34,197 nucleotides of DNA from an uncultured Leucobacter sp. (GCA_945952575.1 CAMFIY010000002.1:1-34197); one strand, 5' to 3'; numbered from the stretch's first letter, positions 1 to 8,805 are shown. The notes: a model not told the origin generated them from the sequence alone. Translations and numbers: made by a program.

Positions 1-46
1 TACACGCGTAAGATCGTCGGCAGCGTCAGATGTGTATAAGAGACAG
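1..46 (+). other. Illumina Nextera/i5 adapter remnant: TACAC + 8-nt index GCGTAAGA + TCGTCGGCAGCGTC + mosaic end AGATGTGTATAAGAGACAG
   Basis: Positions 14-46 match the Nextera read-1 transposase adapter exactly; 28-46 is the 19-bp Tn5 mosaic end; 1-5 match the end of the P5 oligo, and 6-13 sit at the i5 index position. Confidence 0.98.
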
Positions 47-134
47 CCTGCAAAGCGATCAGGACGGGCGTCTCCCCAGACGCATTCCCGCGCCCGCTCA
101 ACGCGGGTTTCAGGTCTCGGTCGAGCGTCGACCG

Positions 135-201
135 TCGGGCATCGGGCATCGGGCATCGGGCATCGGGCATCGGGCATCGGACATCGGGCATCGGGCATCG
201 G
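135..201. repeat. 7-bp tandem repeat (TCGGGCA), about 9.5 units with one TCGGACA variant
   Basis: Direct reading: six TCGGGCA, one TCGGACA, two TCGGGCA, then partial TCGG. Confidence 0.97.
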
Positions 202-383
202 AAGATCGTGATTCGCGATTGCCGGGACCGGAGCCCTAACGGACGCCGGACCTCATCCCTCCAGCCCGTACCGGTGCTGCGGGCGCACAGTTCGCCACGC
301 CGACTCGGTGCCCCCGAGGGACAGGATCCGGTCTCACTGGGACCGTTCACCGGGTGTACCGGCCCGAGAAGCGCAGCAGAGCC

Positions 384-866
384 TCAACCGTAGGTGTCGC
401 GCGGCCCGCGGCCGACGACGCGCCGGGATCCGTGGCGCCAGCTCGGGGCGCCGGGGGCGAGGAAGCGGAGCTCGCGGATCCCGACCTCCGGGTACTCGTC
501 GAGGATCCGACTGAGGATCTCGCCCCGCAGACGACGGAGTTCCGTGGCCCAGGTCGTCGAATCGCATTGCACGATGAGGATCCCGTCGCGGAGCTCGGTC
601 ACCTCGGTGTGCACCGCCATGGACTCCCCCACGAACCGATGCCACTCGGCGATGAGCCGGGCCTGATCGAGTTCCGCCGTCCACCCCATGTCCGCAGCCG
701 CGGTGCTGAGGAGCTCGCCGAGCGCTCTCGGATCGCGCCCCTTCCCGAATGGCACGCTGTGCTCCTGCGAGTCGGATCGGACACGGGTCCGCCGGCGCGG
801 AGGCAATCCCTTCCACAGCGCTTTCGCACGGAGATAGGCGTTGACGGCGAAGTCCCGCTCAGGCAT
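384..866 (-). CDS. DUF721 / DciA-like protein
   Basis: 160-aa ORF directly downstream of recF with a DUF721-like core (WHRFVGESMAVHTEVTELRDGILIVQCDSTTWATELRRLRGEILSRI). Confidence 0.85.
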   Translation of the reverse strand: MPERDFAVNAYLRAKALWKGLPPRRRTRVRSDSQEHSVPFGKGRDPRALGELLSTAAADMGWTAELDQARLIAEWHRFVGESMAVHTEVTELRDGILIVQCDSTTWATELRRLRGEILSRILDEYPEVGIRELRFLAPGAPSWRHGSRRVVGRGPRDTYG

Positions 867-2055
867 GAGCGCTCACTCCGTCATCAGATCCGTCGAGGAC
901 CGCGCCGCCCGAGATCCGTATCGTCGACCAGGAGAGCTCACCGGGCACGTCGGCTTCGACCGCCGCGGTGACGATCACCTGCTCATATGCGCCGACGGCC
1001 GCCATCAGGCGGGCACGACGGCCGGAATCCAACTCGGCGAACACGTCGTCGAGGATGATCACCGGGTCACCGGCCGGCGACTCCCGGCGGAGCAGCTCGG
1101 CGACGGCGAGCCGGAGCGCGAGCGCGAAGGACCAGGATTCTCCGTGACTCGCGTATCCCTTCACCGGCAAGTGATTCAGCATGAGCGTGAGATCGTCCCG
1201 GTGCGGGCCGAGTAGGGTGACGGCACGATCGATCTCCTGTGCGCGCATCCGGGCGAGCGCATCGCGGAACATCGCCTCCAATGTTTCACGTGAAACGTCG
1301 GAGTCGGGGCCGGTCCCGGATGCCGTTGTTTCACGTGAAACATCATCCGCAGCCGATCCGAAGATCGATTCCTCCAGCCGAAGCTCCGGGCCGTGATCCT
1401 GCTCGACCAATGCCCGATAGCTCTCGACGAGCGGATCCCGAAGCGCCTCGATCAACTGCCGGCGCTCATGGATGATCCGGCTCCCCAAGGCGACGAGCTG
1501 ATCGTCCCACACCGAGAGCGTGGCTTCGACGGCCGAGCGGGCGCCGTTCGCCCGAGCCGACTTGAGCAGCGTCGTCCGCTGGCGCACCACTCGCTCGTAG
1601 TCGCTCAGCACACCGGCGAGTGCGGGGTTCCGGGCGACGAGGGCGTCGTCGAGGAAACGACGTCGCCCCGCCGGATCGCCGCGCACGATCATGAGATCCT
1701 CCGGCGCGAAGACCACGGCCTGGAACCAGCGCGTCAGCTCTCGCGGCTTCACGCCGTTGCGATTGACCTGAGCGCGATTCGGAGCGCCGCGATTGATCTC
1801 GATCTCGAGCAGCGCCTCCCGCTCGGCCACTCCGATGCGCATCCGGGCGACCGCCGTGTCCTCCCCCGCCCGGATGAGTGCCGCGTCGCTGCTGACGCGG
1901 TGAGACCGCAGCGAGGCGAAATAGGCGATCGCCTCGACCAGATTGGTCTTGCCCTGCCCGTTCCGTCCGAGAATGAGATTCGGGCCGGGCTGGAACCCGA
2001 CCTCGGCGTGCGCGTAATTCCGGAAGTCTGCCAGAGAAAGGTGAATCACCCGCAT
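859..2055 (-). CDS. recF: DNA replication and repair protein RecF
   Basis: MRVIHLSLADFRNY, Walker A GRNGQGKTN, VTLLGPHRDDL, Walker B VIILDDVFAELD; downstream of dnaN. Confidence 0.97.
   Translation of the reverse strand: MRVIHLSLADFRNYAHAEVGFQPGPNLILGRNGQGKTNLVEAIAYFASLRSHRVSSDAALIRAGEDTAVARMRIGVAEREALLEIEINRGAPNRAQVNRNGVKPRELTRWFQAVVFAPEDLMIVRGDPAGRRRFLDDALVARNPALAGVLSDYERVVRQRTTLLKSARANGARSAVEATLSVWDDQLVALGSRIIHERRQLIEALRDPLVESYRALVEQDHGPELRLEESIFGSAADDVSRETTASGTGPDSDVSRETLEAMFRDALARMRAQEIDRAVTLLGPHRDDLTLMLNHLPVKGYASHGESWSFALALRLAVAELLRRESPAGDPVIILDDVFAELDSGRRARLMAAVGAYEQVIVTAAVEADVPGELSWSTIRISGGAVLDGSDDGVSAHA
1282..1297. promoter_or_regulatory. parS site (TGTTTCACGTGAAACG, 15/16 of TGTTTCACGTGAAACA) inside recF
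   Basis: Exact 14-bp core GTTTCACGTGAAAC. Confidence 0.93.
1327..1342. promoter_or_regulatory. parS site, perfect 16-bp palindrome TGTTTCACGTGAAACA, inside recF
   Basis: Identical to the established ParB/Spo0J parS consensus. Confidence 0.97.
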
Positions 2056-2067
2056 CGGCGGGCCCGA

Positions 2068-3210
2068 CTATCGCAGCAGCAGGTTCGGCTGCAGCAGGTA
2101 GCGGAAGCTCTCCTCGCCGGCGTCATCCTTGCTGCGCTGACTGGTGATCAGCACCGGACCCGGCTTGCTGGCGTTCTCCGTGCGGGTGAACCCGATCCGC
2201 GCGAACTCCGCATGCGTCGAGCGGAGGCCGTCGAGGAGGAACTGCGGCTTGAGCGAGACGACCATGTCATCGCCGACGAGGTGTGCATCCACCGTCTCGA
2301 CCGCCTGCGCGGTCTCGGTACCCGCCGCCTCCAGGGTCACCTGACCCTCTACGAAGGTGAACCGCAGCGCGGCCTCGCGCTCGAGGACCAGGCCGACACG
2401 GCCCACGGCCTCGACCAGATCACCGGTGCTGATCACCGCGTAGTTGTCGATGCTCTCCGGGAACAGCCGGCCGACCGGCGGATAGTTGCCCTTGATCAGC
2501 AGCGAGGTCACGGTCTTGTTGCCGCCGGTGAATGCGACGAGCTCCCGCTCGCCGTCCTTGACGACCGAGACCTCCACGGTGCCGGATCCGGCGAACGACT
2601 TGCCGACCTCGATGACGACCTTCGAGGGGACGAGCGCCGTGAGCTCGCCCGTGGCCTCGCGCTGCTCCCAGTCCAGGCGTCGCGTCGCGACGCGATAGCG
2701 ATCGGTCGCCGTGAGCGTCAGCGAGTTCTCGGACACCTCGAACTGCACGCCGGTGATGACCGGCGTCACGTCATCCTTCGACGCAGCCAGGGAGACCTGC
2801 GCCACCGCCTCGGCGAAGGCCTCGGCCGGGACGATGCCAGACACCGAATCCACGCGGGGCACCTGGGGGTACTCGTCCACCGGCATGGCGGGCAGGCTGA
2901 ACGACGCGGATCCGCAGCGCAGCTGCACGCGCGACTCGTTCAGCGAGACCTCGACGTCCGAGAGCGGCAGACGCTGGGCGATCTCGCCGAGCAATCGACC
3001 CGAGACCAGTGCGCGCCCGGCCGCGGAGACATCCGCGGCAACCGTCGTGCGGGCCGAGGTCTCGTAGTCGAACGACGACACCGTCAGCTCGCCCTCTGAG
3101 CATTCGATGAGCACACCGCTCAGGAGCGGCTGCGTCGGTCGCTGCGGGAGGAGCTTCGCGGCAAACGACACCGCTTCGCTGAAGACGTCGCGGTTGACGG
3201 TGAAACGCAT
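2068..3210 (-). CDS. dnaN: DNA polymerase III sliding clamp, beta subunit
   Basis: MRFTVNRDVFSEAVSFAAKLLPQRPTQPLLSGVLIE...; start moved to ATG at 3210 from the longer track ORF. Confidence 0.96.
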   Translation of the reverse strand: MRFTVNRDVFSEAVSFAAKLLPQRPTQPLLSGVLIECSEGELTVSSFDYETSARTTVAADVSAAGRALVSGRLLGEIAQRLPLSDVEVSLNESRVQLRCGSASFSLPAMPVDEYPQVPRVDSVSGIVPAEAFAEAVAQVSLAASKDDVTPVITGVQFEVSENSLTLTATDRYRVATRRLDWEQREATGELTALVPSKVVIEVGKSFAGSGTVEVSVVKDGERELVAFTGGNKTVTSLLIKGNYPPVGRLFPESIDNYAVISTGDLVEAVGRVGLVLEREAALRFTFVEGQVTLEAAGTETAQAVETVDAHLVGDDMVVSLKPQFLLDGLRSTHAEFARIGFTRTENASKPGPVLITSQRSKDDAGEESFRYLLQPNLLLR

Positions 3211-3633
3211 GTGGGCTCCTCGATAACGTCGCCAGGCGACAACGGTGCTAGCGTCACCAATCTTTGCACACTCGTGCCGGGAGGTGCAGGTATCGGCTGG
3301 ATCGCGCTGGCCTCTCGTCGTCGTCTTCGGCGGTGGCCGTGGGCCGACCCATCGGCGGCGAGAGCGTGATCGAGTGCCTGACCGAAGATTGGGAACTGTA
3401 ATAGTAATAAGTCCTGTGGAAACTGTGGATAACTCCCGACATCCTAGACAGGCTGGGGAAACTACACGCGTGTGAGTTGTGAGCGCGGCCTGAATAAGTG
3501 CAGATCCGCATGATGATGCGGATCTCGAGGCGAACGCACTTTCCACAGGATTCCGGGATCCATGCACATGCGGCCCCGCCGATGCCCAGAGTTACTCACA
3601 GCCTCGGCCGAAGCTGTGGAAAACGGCGGAGGA
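3211..3633. other. oriC: Putative chromosomal origin region (oriC) between dnaA and dnaN
   Basis: Non-coding, comparatively AT-rich; DnaA-box-like 9-mers at 3415-3423, 3424-3432 (TGTGGATAA), 3539-3547 and 3615-3623; gene orientation diverges around dnaA/rpmH. Confidence 0.85.
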
Positions 3634-5103
3634 TCAGCGCGTCGTCTGCTTGATCTTCGTGGTCAGCTCGGTGACCTGGTTGAAGATCGATCGGCGCTCC
3701 GCGATGAGCTGGACGACCTTCTTGTGGGCGTACATGACCGTGGTGTGGTCGCGCCCCCCGAAGAGCTGGCCGATCTTCGGCAGCGAGAGCGGCGTCAGCT
3801 CCCGGCACAGGTACATCGCGATCTGGCGTGCCAGCGCGATCTGCTGCGCGCGGGACGGCCCGTAGAGATCGTCGAGCGCGATGTTGAAGTACTCGGCCGT
3901 GTGGCTGATGATGTCGGTCGGCTGCACCTCGTTGTCGTCGTCGAGCGAGATGAGATCCTTCAGCACCGTCTGGGCCAGCTGCATGTCGATGGGTTGCCGG
4001 TTCAGGCTCGCGAACGCGGTCACGCGGATCAGCGTCCCCTCGAGCTCGCGGATGTTCGAGGTGAACTTCGAAGCGATGAACTCCAGGATGTCGTCATCGA
4101 TCTCGAGCTTCTCGTGACGCGACTTCTTGCGCAGGATGGCGATGCGGGTCTCGAGATCCGGCGCGGTGATGTCCGTCAGCAGTCCCCACTCGAAGCGCGA
4201 GCGCATGCGATCCTCGAAGCCCTTCAGCTGCTTCGGCTGGACATCGCTCGTGATGACCACCTGCTTGTTGTGATCGTGCAGGGTGTTGAAAGTGTGGAAG
4301 AACGCCTCCTGCGTCTCCGCCTTTCCCTCCAGGAACTGGATGTCGTCGACGAGGAGCAGATCCACTCCGCGGTACCGGGAGTGGAAGGCGGCGCCCTGGT
4401 TGTTCGCGATCGAGTTGATGAAGTCGTTGGTGAAGTCCTCGGTGCTCACGTATCGCACCCGGATATCCGGATACAGCTCGCGCGCGTAGTGCCCGATCGC
4501 GTGCAGCAGATGGGTCTTCCCCAGACCGGAGTCCCCGTAGATGAACAGCGGATTGTAGGCGCGGGCCGGAGCCTCGGCCACGGCGACCGCCGCCGCGTGC
4601 GCCATACGGTTCGACTGACCGATCACGAAGGTCTCGAAGCGGTACTTCTCGTTGAGCCGGCTCTCGGCGGTGTCCGGGGTGCCGTGCCGCGGGATCGGAT
4701 CCGGGATCGGCCGGTTCGCCCCGACCGCGGCCGCGATCCCCGGCGCAGCCGACCCGACGGCGCCCGGGAGACCGGCCTCGCCGGCCGCCGCGGGAGACGC
4801 CGCGGCGGGTTCGGGATCCTGCTGCACCGTCGGTTCCGCCTCGGCATCGACGAGCACGATGAAGTTCTCGATCTCGCCGGCCTCGGGGATGCCGGCGAGC
4901 GCGGCCATGATGGCCGGGCGGAACCGGCCCTCGAGGAGCTTCAGGGTGAAGTCGTAGTGCACCGCCAGATACAGGGTGCCGGCGCCCACGCCGCGCGGGA
5001 TCGCGAGTGCGAGCTGAGCGCTTCCGGCCGGGCCGACCTCGGGGTCGCTCATCACCGCTTGGGTGACCTGCGCCCAGATGCGCTGCACGTCCTCTTCAGT
5101 CAC
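3634..5103 (-). CDS. dnaA: Chromosomal replication initiator DnaA
   Basis: [58 protein letters not shown] start ([10 protein letters not shown]) at 5103 preferred over the track start at 5202. Confidence 0.96.
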   Translation of the reverse strand: MTEEDVQRIWAQVTQAVMSDPEVGPAGSAQLALAIPRGVGAGTLYLAVHYDFTLKLLEGRFRPAIMAALAGIPEAGEIENFIVLVDAEAEPTVQQDPEPAAASPAAAGEAGLPGAVGSAAPGIAAAVGANRPIPDPIPRHGTPDTAESRLNEKYRFETFVIGQSNRMAHAAAVAVAEAPARAYNPLFIYGDSGLGKTHLLHAIGHYARELYPDIRVRYVSTEDFTNDFINSIANNQGAAFHSRYRGVDLLLVDDIQFLEGKAETQEAFFHTFNTLHDHNKQVVITSDVQPKQLKGFEDRMRSRFEWGLLTDITAPDLETRIAILRKKSRHEKLEIDDDILEFIASKFTSNIRELEGTLIRVTAFASLNRQPIDMQLAQTVLKDLISLDDDNEVQPTDIISHTAEYFNIALDDLYGPSRAQQIALARQIAMYLCRELTPLSLPKIGQLFGGRDHTTVMYAHKKVVQLIAERRSIFNQVTELTTKIKQTTR

Positions 5104-5307
5104 TCGAAAATACCCGTCACCAGAGATCGACGCGGTGCCTGGTGGCCGGATCCGGCACCGGTGGAGACCGCGGGTCCGGGATCGCCCGGACAGTAGCGCC
5201 AACGTTACTCACAGATTTGTCCACAGGCAAGCCCGCTTCGGCGACACGCCGGCTCGCACATCGCGGCCCGGAACCGCTTTCGGTGTATACGCGAACCCGC
5301 GCGCGCT

Positions 5308-5336
5308 TTGACTCGACCGGCCGAAGCACGTAGACT
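5308..5336 (+). promoter_or_regulatory. Predicted rpmH promoter: TTGACT - 17 bp - TAGACT
   Basis: -35-like hexamer at 5308-5313 and -10-like hexamer at 5331-5336 with optimal spacing upstream of rpmH. Confidence 0.7.
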
Positions 5337-5456
5337 AGATCACTTGTATGGGCGCGATCCATCTCGCTGCCCTCACCGACCACCGTTCTCGGCGCGCTTT
5401 CCTCCGCGGAAAGCGCCCCGATTGCGTCTGTTCCAACATCGATCACGGAGTCTCCC

Positions 5457-5594
5457 ATGAGCAAGCGCACGTTCCAGCCCAACAACCGCCGCCGCGCCAA
5501 GGTGCACGGGTTCCGCGCCCGCATGCGCACCCGCGCCGGCCGTGCCATCGTCGCGGCTCGCCGCGGCAAGGGCCGTTCCAAGCTCACCGCGTAA
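5457..5594 (+). CDS. rpmH: 50S ribosomal protein L34
   Basis: Read from sequence: [45 protein letters not shown]. Confidence 0.97.
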   Translation: MSKRTFQPNNRRRAKVHGFRARMRTRAGRAIVAARRGKGRSKLTA

Positions 5595-5637
5595 CCAGCG
5601 CTCGAGCGCGTCGATCACGCACAGCGGCGTCACGCCC

Positions 5638-6057
5638 GTGCCGGCCAGGCGACACCGAGTCACCCGCGGAGACGACTACCGTCGCATCGTGCGGAATGGC
5701 AACCGCGTGGGAGGTGCATTCTGCATCACTCACGCGGTTTTGCATGTCCCGGCCCACGATCCGGATGCGCAGGGTCCCGATGCGCCGGGCGCGAACGCCG
5801 CCGAGGGGCACGAGCAGCCCGCGCGCTTCGGTTTCATCATCACGAAGGCCGTGGGCAATGCGGTCACGCGGAATCTGGTGCGCCGCCGCCTGAAGTCCAT
5901 CGTGGATCACCGGATCGCCGCCGGGTTCACCGGCGCCGACGTCGTGTTCCGGGCGCTGCCCGCGAGCGCCACGGCCGAGTTCTCGGAACTCGAGCGCGAA
6001 GTGATCCGCTCGCTCGAGCGCGCGAAGCGGCCCGCTCCCCCGAGACGCAGGGGGTGA
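5638..6057 (+). CDS. rnpA: Ribonuclease P protein component
   Basis: VTRGDDYRRIVRNGNRVGG ... FGFIITKAVGNAVTRNLVRRRLK; GTG start at 5638 inferred within the longer ORF. Confidence 0.93.
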   Translation: MPARRHRVTRGDDYRRIVRNGNRVGGAFCITHAVLHVPAHDPDAQGPDAPGANAAEGHEQPARFGFIITKAVGNAVTRNLVRRRLKSIVDHRIAAGFTGADVVFRALPASATAEFSELEREVIRSLERAKRPAPPRRRG

Positions 6058-6368
6058 GCATGCTGCTGGCACTGGAGGAGCTCTGGCTGGCTCCCCGCAA
6101 CCTCGCGATCGCCTTCATGCTCGGCTACCGCCGGGTGATCTCGCCGCTGTATGGTCAGGTGTGCAGGTATTACCCAAGCTGCTCGCGCTACGCTTTGGAG
6201 GCATTCCAGCGTCAAGGTTTCGTCGCAGGGACGGTGCTGACCCTCTGGCGACTCGTACGCTGTAACCCGTTCACTCGAGGCGGCATCGACGATGCCCCCG
6301 AGCGCGAACACCCGAACTTTGTCATCAACTCGCGCGGATTCGTTCGCCCAGAACACCGAAAGGCCTGA
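6054..6368 (+). CDS. yidD: Membrane protein insertion efficiency factor YidD
   Basis: LGYRRVISPLYGQVCRYYPSCSRYALEAFQRQGFVAG; overlaps rnpA stop; GTG start. Confidence 0.95.
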   Translation: MSMLLALEELWLAPRNLAIAFMLGYRRVISPLYGQVCRYYPSCSRYALEAFQRQGFVAGTVLTLWRLVRCNPFTRGGIDDAPEREHPNFVINSRGFVRPEHRKA

Positions 6369-6374
6369 TCCACG

Positions 6375-7448
6375 GTGGATTTCATCCAGACACTTCTCTG
6401 GCCCCTGCGCTGGCTCGTCGAGCTGGTGCTGATGCTCTGGCATCAGCTCTTCACCTTCCTCGGCATGGATCCCGCCGGCGGCGCGACCTGGCTCTTCGCC
6501 ATCATCGGCATAGGGGGCGTGGGGCGCTCGGCGCGGATCGCGGTCACGGTGCGGCAGATCAAGGCGCAGCGCCGCATGATGGACCTCGCCCCGGAGATGA
6601 AGAAGATCCAGGCGAAGTACAAGGGCAAGACGGATCAGTTCTCGCGCGAGGCCATGAGCCGCGAGACCATGGCGCTCTACAAGAAGCACGGGACCAACCC
6701 GTTCTCCTCGTGCCTCCCGATCCTGATCCAGATGCCGGTCTTCTTCTCGCTCTTCTACGTGCTGCGCCACGCCTCCGACGGCACGACCGGCATCGCGTTC
6801 ATGACCGAGTCGCTCACGGCGAGCTTCAATCAGGCCAGCCTGTTCGGCGTCGCACCCCTGAAGATGACCTTCACCCAGGGCTGGGAGTCGGGCAACTGGG
6901 CCGTCGTCATCCTCCTCGGGCTCAACATGATCCTCATGATCGCCTCGCAGTTCTTCACCCAGCTGCAGATCATGTCGAAGAACGTGTCGGACGAGACCAA
7001 GAACTCCCCGATGTACCGGCAGCAGAAGATCATGCTGTACATCATCCCGTTCGCGTTCCTCTTCTCCGGCGTCGCGTTCCCGCTGGCACTCAACATCTAC
7101 TGGTTCACCTCGAACCTCTGGACCATGGGCCAGCAGTACATCGTGATCCGCAACATGCCGACTCCCGGCAGCGACGCGTGGCGGGCGCGCCAGGCGCGCC
7201 TCAAGGCCAAGGGCAAGCTCACCGACGAGGAGGTCTCCGAGATCGACCGGATCGAGGGCACCGCCTCCGTGCAGGGTCAGCGCCAGCAGCCCATGAGCAA
7301 GAAGCGCGCGAAGAAGCAGGGTCAGCCGGGCAGCGTGCAGAAGCCGGGCGAACCCGGCAACCAGGATGACGCCGGGAACGGCGGCGCGACCGGGCGGGAT
7401 GACGAGACCGGTTCCGGCAAGACGAACAACGGAGGATCCGGCAAATGA
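6375..7448 (+). CDS. yidC: Membrane protein insertase YidC
   Basis: YidC core NPFSSCLPILIQMPVFFSLFYVLR and ALNIYWFTSNLWTMGQQYIV; downstream of yidD. Confidence 0.96.
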   Translation: MDFIQTLLWPLRWLVELVLMLWHQLFTFLGMDPAGGATWLFAIIGIGGVGRSARIAVTVRQIKAQRRMMDLAPEMKKIQAKYKGKTDQFSREAMSRETMALYKKHGTNPFSSCLPILIQMPVFFSLFYVLRHASDGTTGIAFMTESLTASFNQASLFGVAPLKMTFTQGWESGNWAVVILLGLNMILMIASQFFTQLQIMSKNVSDETKNSPMYRQQKIMLYIIPFAFLFSGVAFPLALNIYWFTSNLWTMGQQYIVIRNMPTPGSDAWRARQARLKAKGKLTDEEVSEIDRIEGTASVQGQRQQPMSKKRAKKQGQPGSVQKPGEPGNQDDAGNGGATGRDDETGSGKTNNGGSGK

Positions 7449-7993
7449 GTGAGCGCAGCGCAGACGAGCTGATCGCCGAGGAGCAGAACCCGGCGGGCGA
7501 CGCCGGCTCCGACGAGCGGCGGTCCCAGTCCTCGAGCCTCGAGGAGCTCGAGGCCGAGGGCGACATCGCGGCCGACTACATCGAAGGCCTGCTCGACATC
7601 GCGGACCTCGACGGCGATCTCGACATCTCGGTCGCGAGCGGCCGCGCCTATCTCTCCATCACCGGCGGGGGGGAGGATCTGGATCGGCTCTCGATGCCCG
7701 ACACCGTTCAGGCGCTCCAGGAGCTGACCCGCCTCGCCGTGCAGAGCGAGACCGGGCGCTTCTCCCGTCTCATCCTCGACATCGGCGGATCCCGCGATGC
7801 GCGTGCCGATGAGCTGCGCGGCCTCGTCGACGCGGCGGTGGCCCAGCTCGCGGCCGGCCGGGGCGAGGTCGAACTCGAGCCCATGTCGTCATACGAGCGC
7901 AAGCTGGTGCACGACATCGTCGCCGAGCGCGGCTACCACTCGGAGTCCCGCGGTGAGGGCCGGGATCGCCGGCTCGTCGTCAGCGCGGCCTGA
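7445..7993 (+). CDS. Jag/KhpB family RNA-binding protein (R3H domain)
   Basis: MSSYERKLVHDIVAERGYHSESRGEGRDRRLVV R3H-like C-terminus; position after yidC. Confidence 0.9.
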   Translation: MSERSADELIAEEQNPAGDAGSDERRSQSSSLEELEAEGDIAADYIEGLLDIADLDGDLDISVASGRAYLSITGGGEDLDRLSMPDTVQALQELTRLAVQSETGRFSRLILDIGGSRDARADELRGLVDAAVAQLAAGRGEVELEPMSSYERKLVHDIVAERGYHSESRGEGRDRRLVVSAA

Positions 7994-8007
7994 GCACGAC
8001 GCCCCGC

Positions 8008-8021
8008 GTTTCACGTGAAAC
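8008..8021. promoter_or_regulatory. parS core site GTTTCACGTGAAAC immediately 5' of the rsmG start
   Basis: Exact 14-bp parS core. Confidence 0.93.
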
Positions 8022-8022
8022 C

Positions 8023-8679
8023 ATGACCGAGGTGACGAGCGACGTGGAGAGCGAGCCGAGTGTCGCCGCGGAGATCGCCGGCGACCGGATCGACGTCCTG
8101 CGTGCGTTCGCCCGGGATCTCGGCGCACGCGGCGAGATCCTCGGCCTCATCGGACCGCTCGAGCCCCCGCGGCTCTGGACCCGGCACCTGCTCAACAGCG
8201 CGGTGCTCGCACCGCTGATCGGCACCGGGTCGCGGGTCGCGGACATCGGCACGGGCGGCGGTATGCCGGGGCTCGTGCTCGCGATCGTGCGGCCGGACGC
8301 ACGGTTCCTGCTGATCGAGCCGATGGAGCGCCGCTGCGCCTGGTTGAACGAGCAGATCGAACGGCTGGGCCTCGACAACGTCGAGGTGAAGCGCGGCCGG
8401 GCCGAGGAGTACCACGGTGCGTTCGAGGTCGACCAGGTGACGGCGCGAGCGGTGACCGCGCTGCGCAAGCTCGTGCCGCTCGCGGCCCCGCTGCTCCGCG
8501 ACGGCGGCGAGCTGCTCCTGCTCAAGGGCGGTGCGGTGGAGGCCGAGATCTCGGCGGCCGAGAAGCAGTTGCGCCGGTTCAAGGCGACCGACGTCGCGGT
8601 CGATGAGCTCGGTGTCGGGCAGCTCGCCGAGACGACTAGAGTGTTTAGGGCGCGGGTCCGGGCCGCCTCCGCCGCCTGA
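8023..8679 (+). CDS. rsmG: 16S rRNA (guanine(527)-N(7))-methyltransferase RsmG
   Basis: RVADIGTGGGMPGLVLAIVRPDARFLLIEPMERRCAWL; syntenic between jag and parA. Confidence 0.93.
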   Translation: MTEVTSDVESEPSVAAEIAGDRIDVLRAFARDLGARGEILGLIGPLEPPRLWTRHLLNSAVLAPLIGTGSRVADIGTGGGMPGLVLAIVRPDARFLLIEPMERRCAWLNEQIERLGLDNVEVKRGRAEEYHGAFEVDQVTARAVTALRKLVPLAAPLLRDGGELLLLKGGAVEAEISAAEKQLRRFKATDVAVDELGVGQLAETTRVFRARVRAASAA

Positions 8680-8754
8680 GTCGGTCGGGATCGCCGATCC
8701 GCCGGGCCGTCCTCGGCCGGAGCACGCGGAGGGTGCGACGAAGACCCCGACGCG

Positions 8755-8775
8755 AGACCGAAGACCGAAGACCGA
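8755..8775. repeat. Short 7-bp tandem repeat (AGACCGA)x3
   Basis: Direct reading in the rsmG-parA intergenic region. Confidence 0.8.
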
Positions 8776-8805
8776 AGGCCCCGAGGGCGAAACGCAGAGG
8801 CACAG

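Noticed and set aside
30-239. 69-aa ORF with GIGHRAS peptide repeats
   Set aside because: Starts inside the sequencing adapter and its repeats come from the 7-bp tandem repeat.
1393-3099. 568-aa plus-strand ORF antisense to recF/dnaN
   Set aside because: High-GC shadow ORF; Arg/Leu-rich low-information translation opposite well-identified genes.
3562-5196. 544-aa plus-strand ORF antisense to dnaA
   Set aside because: Shadow ORF; dnaA on the other strand is unambiguous.
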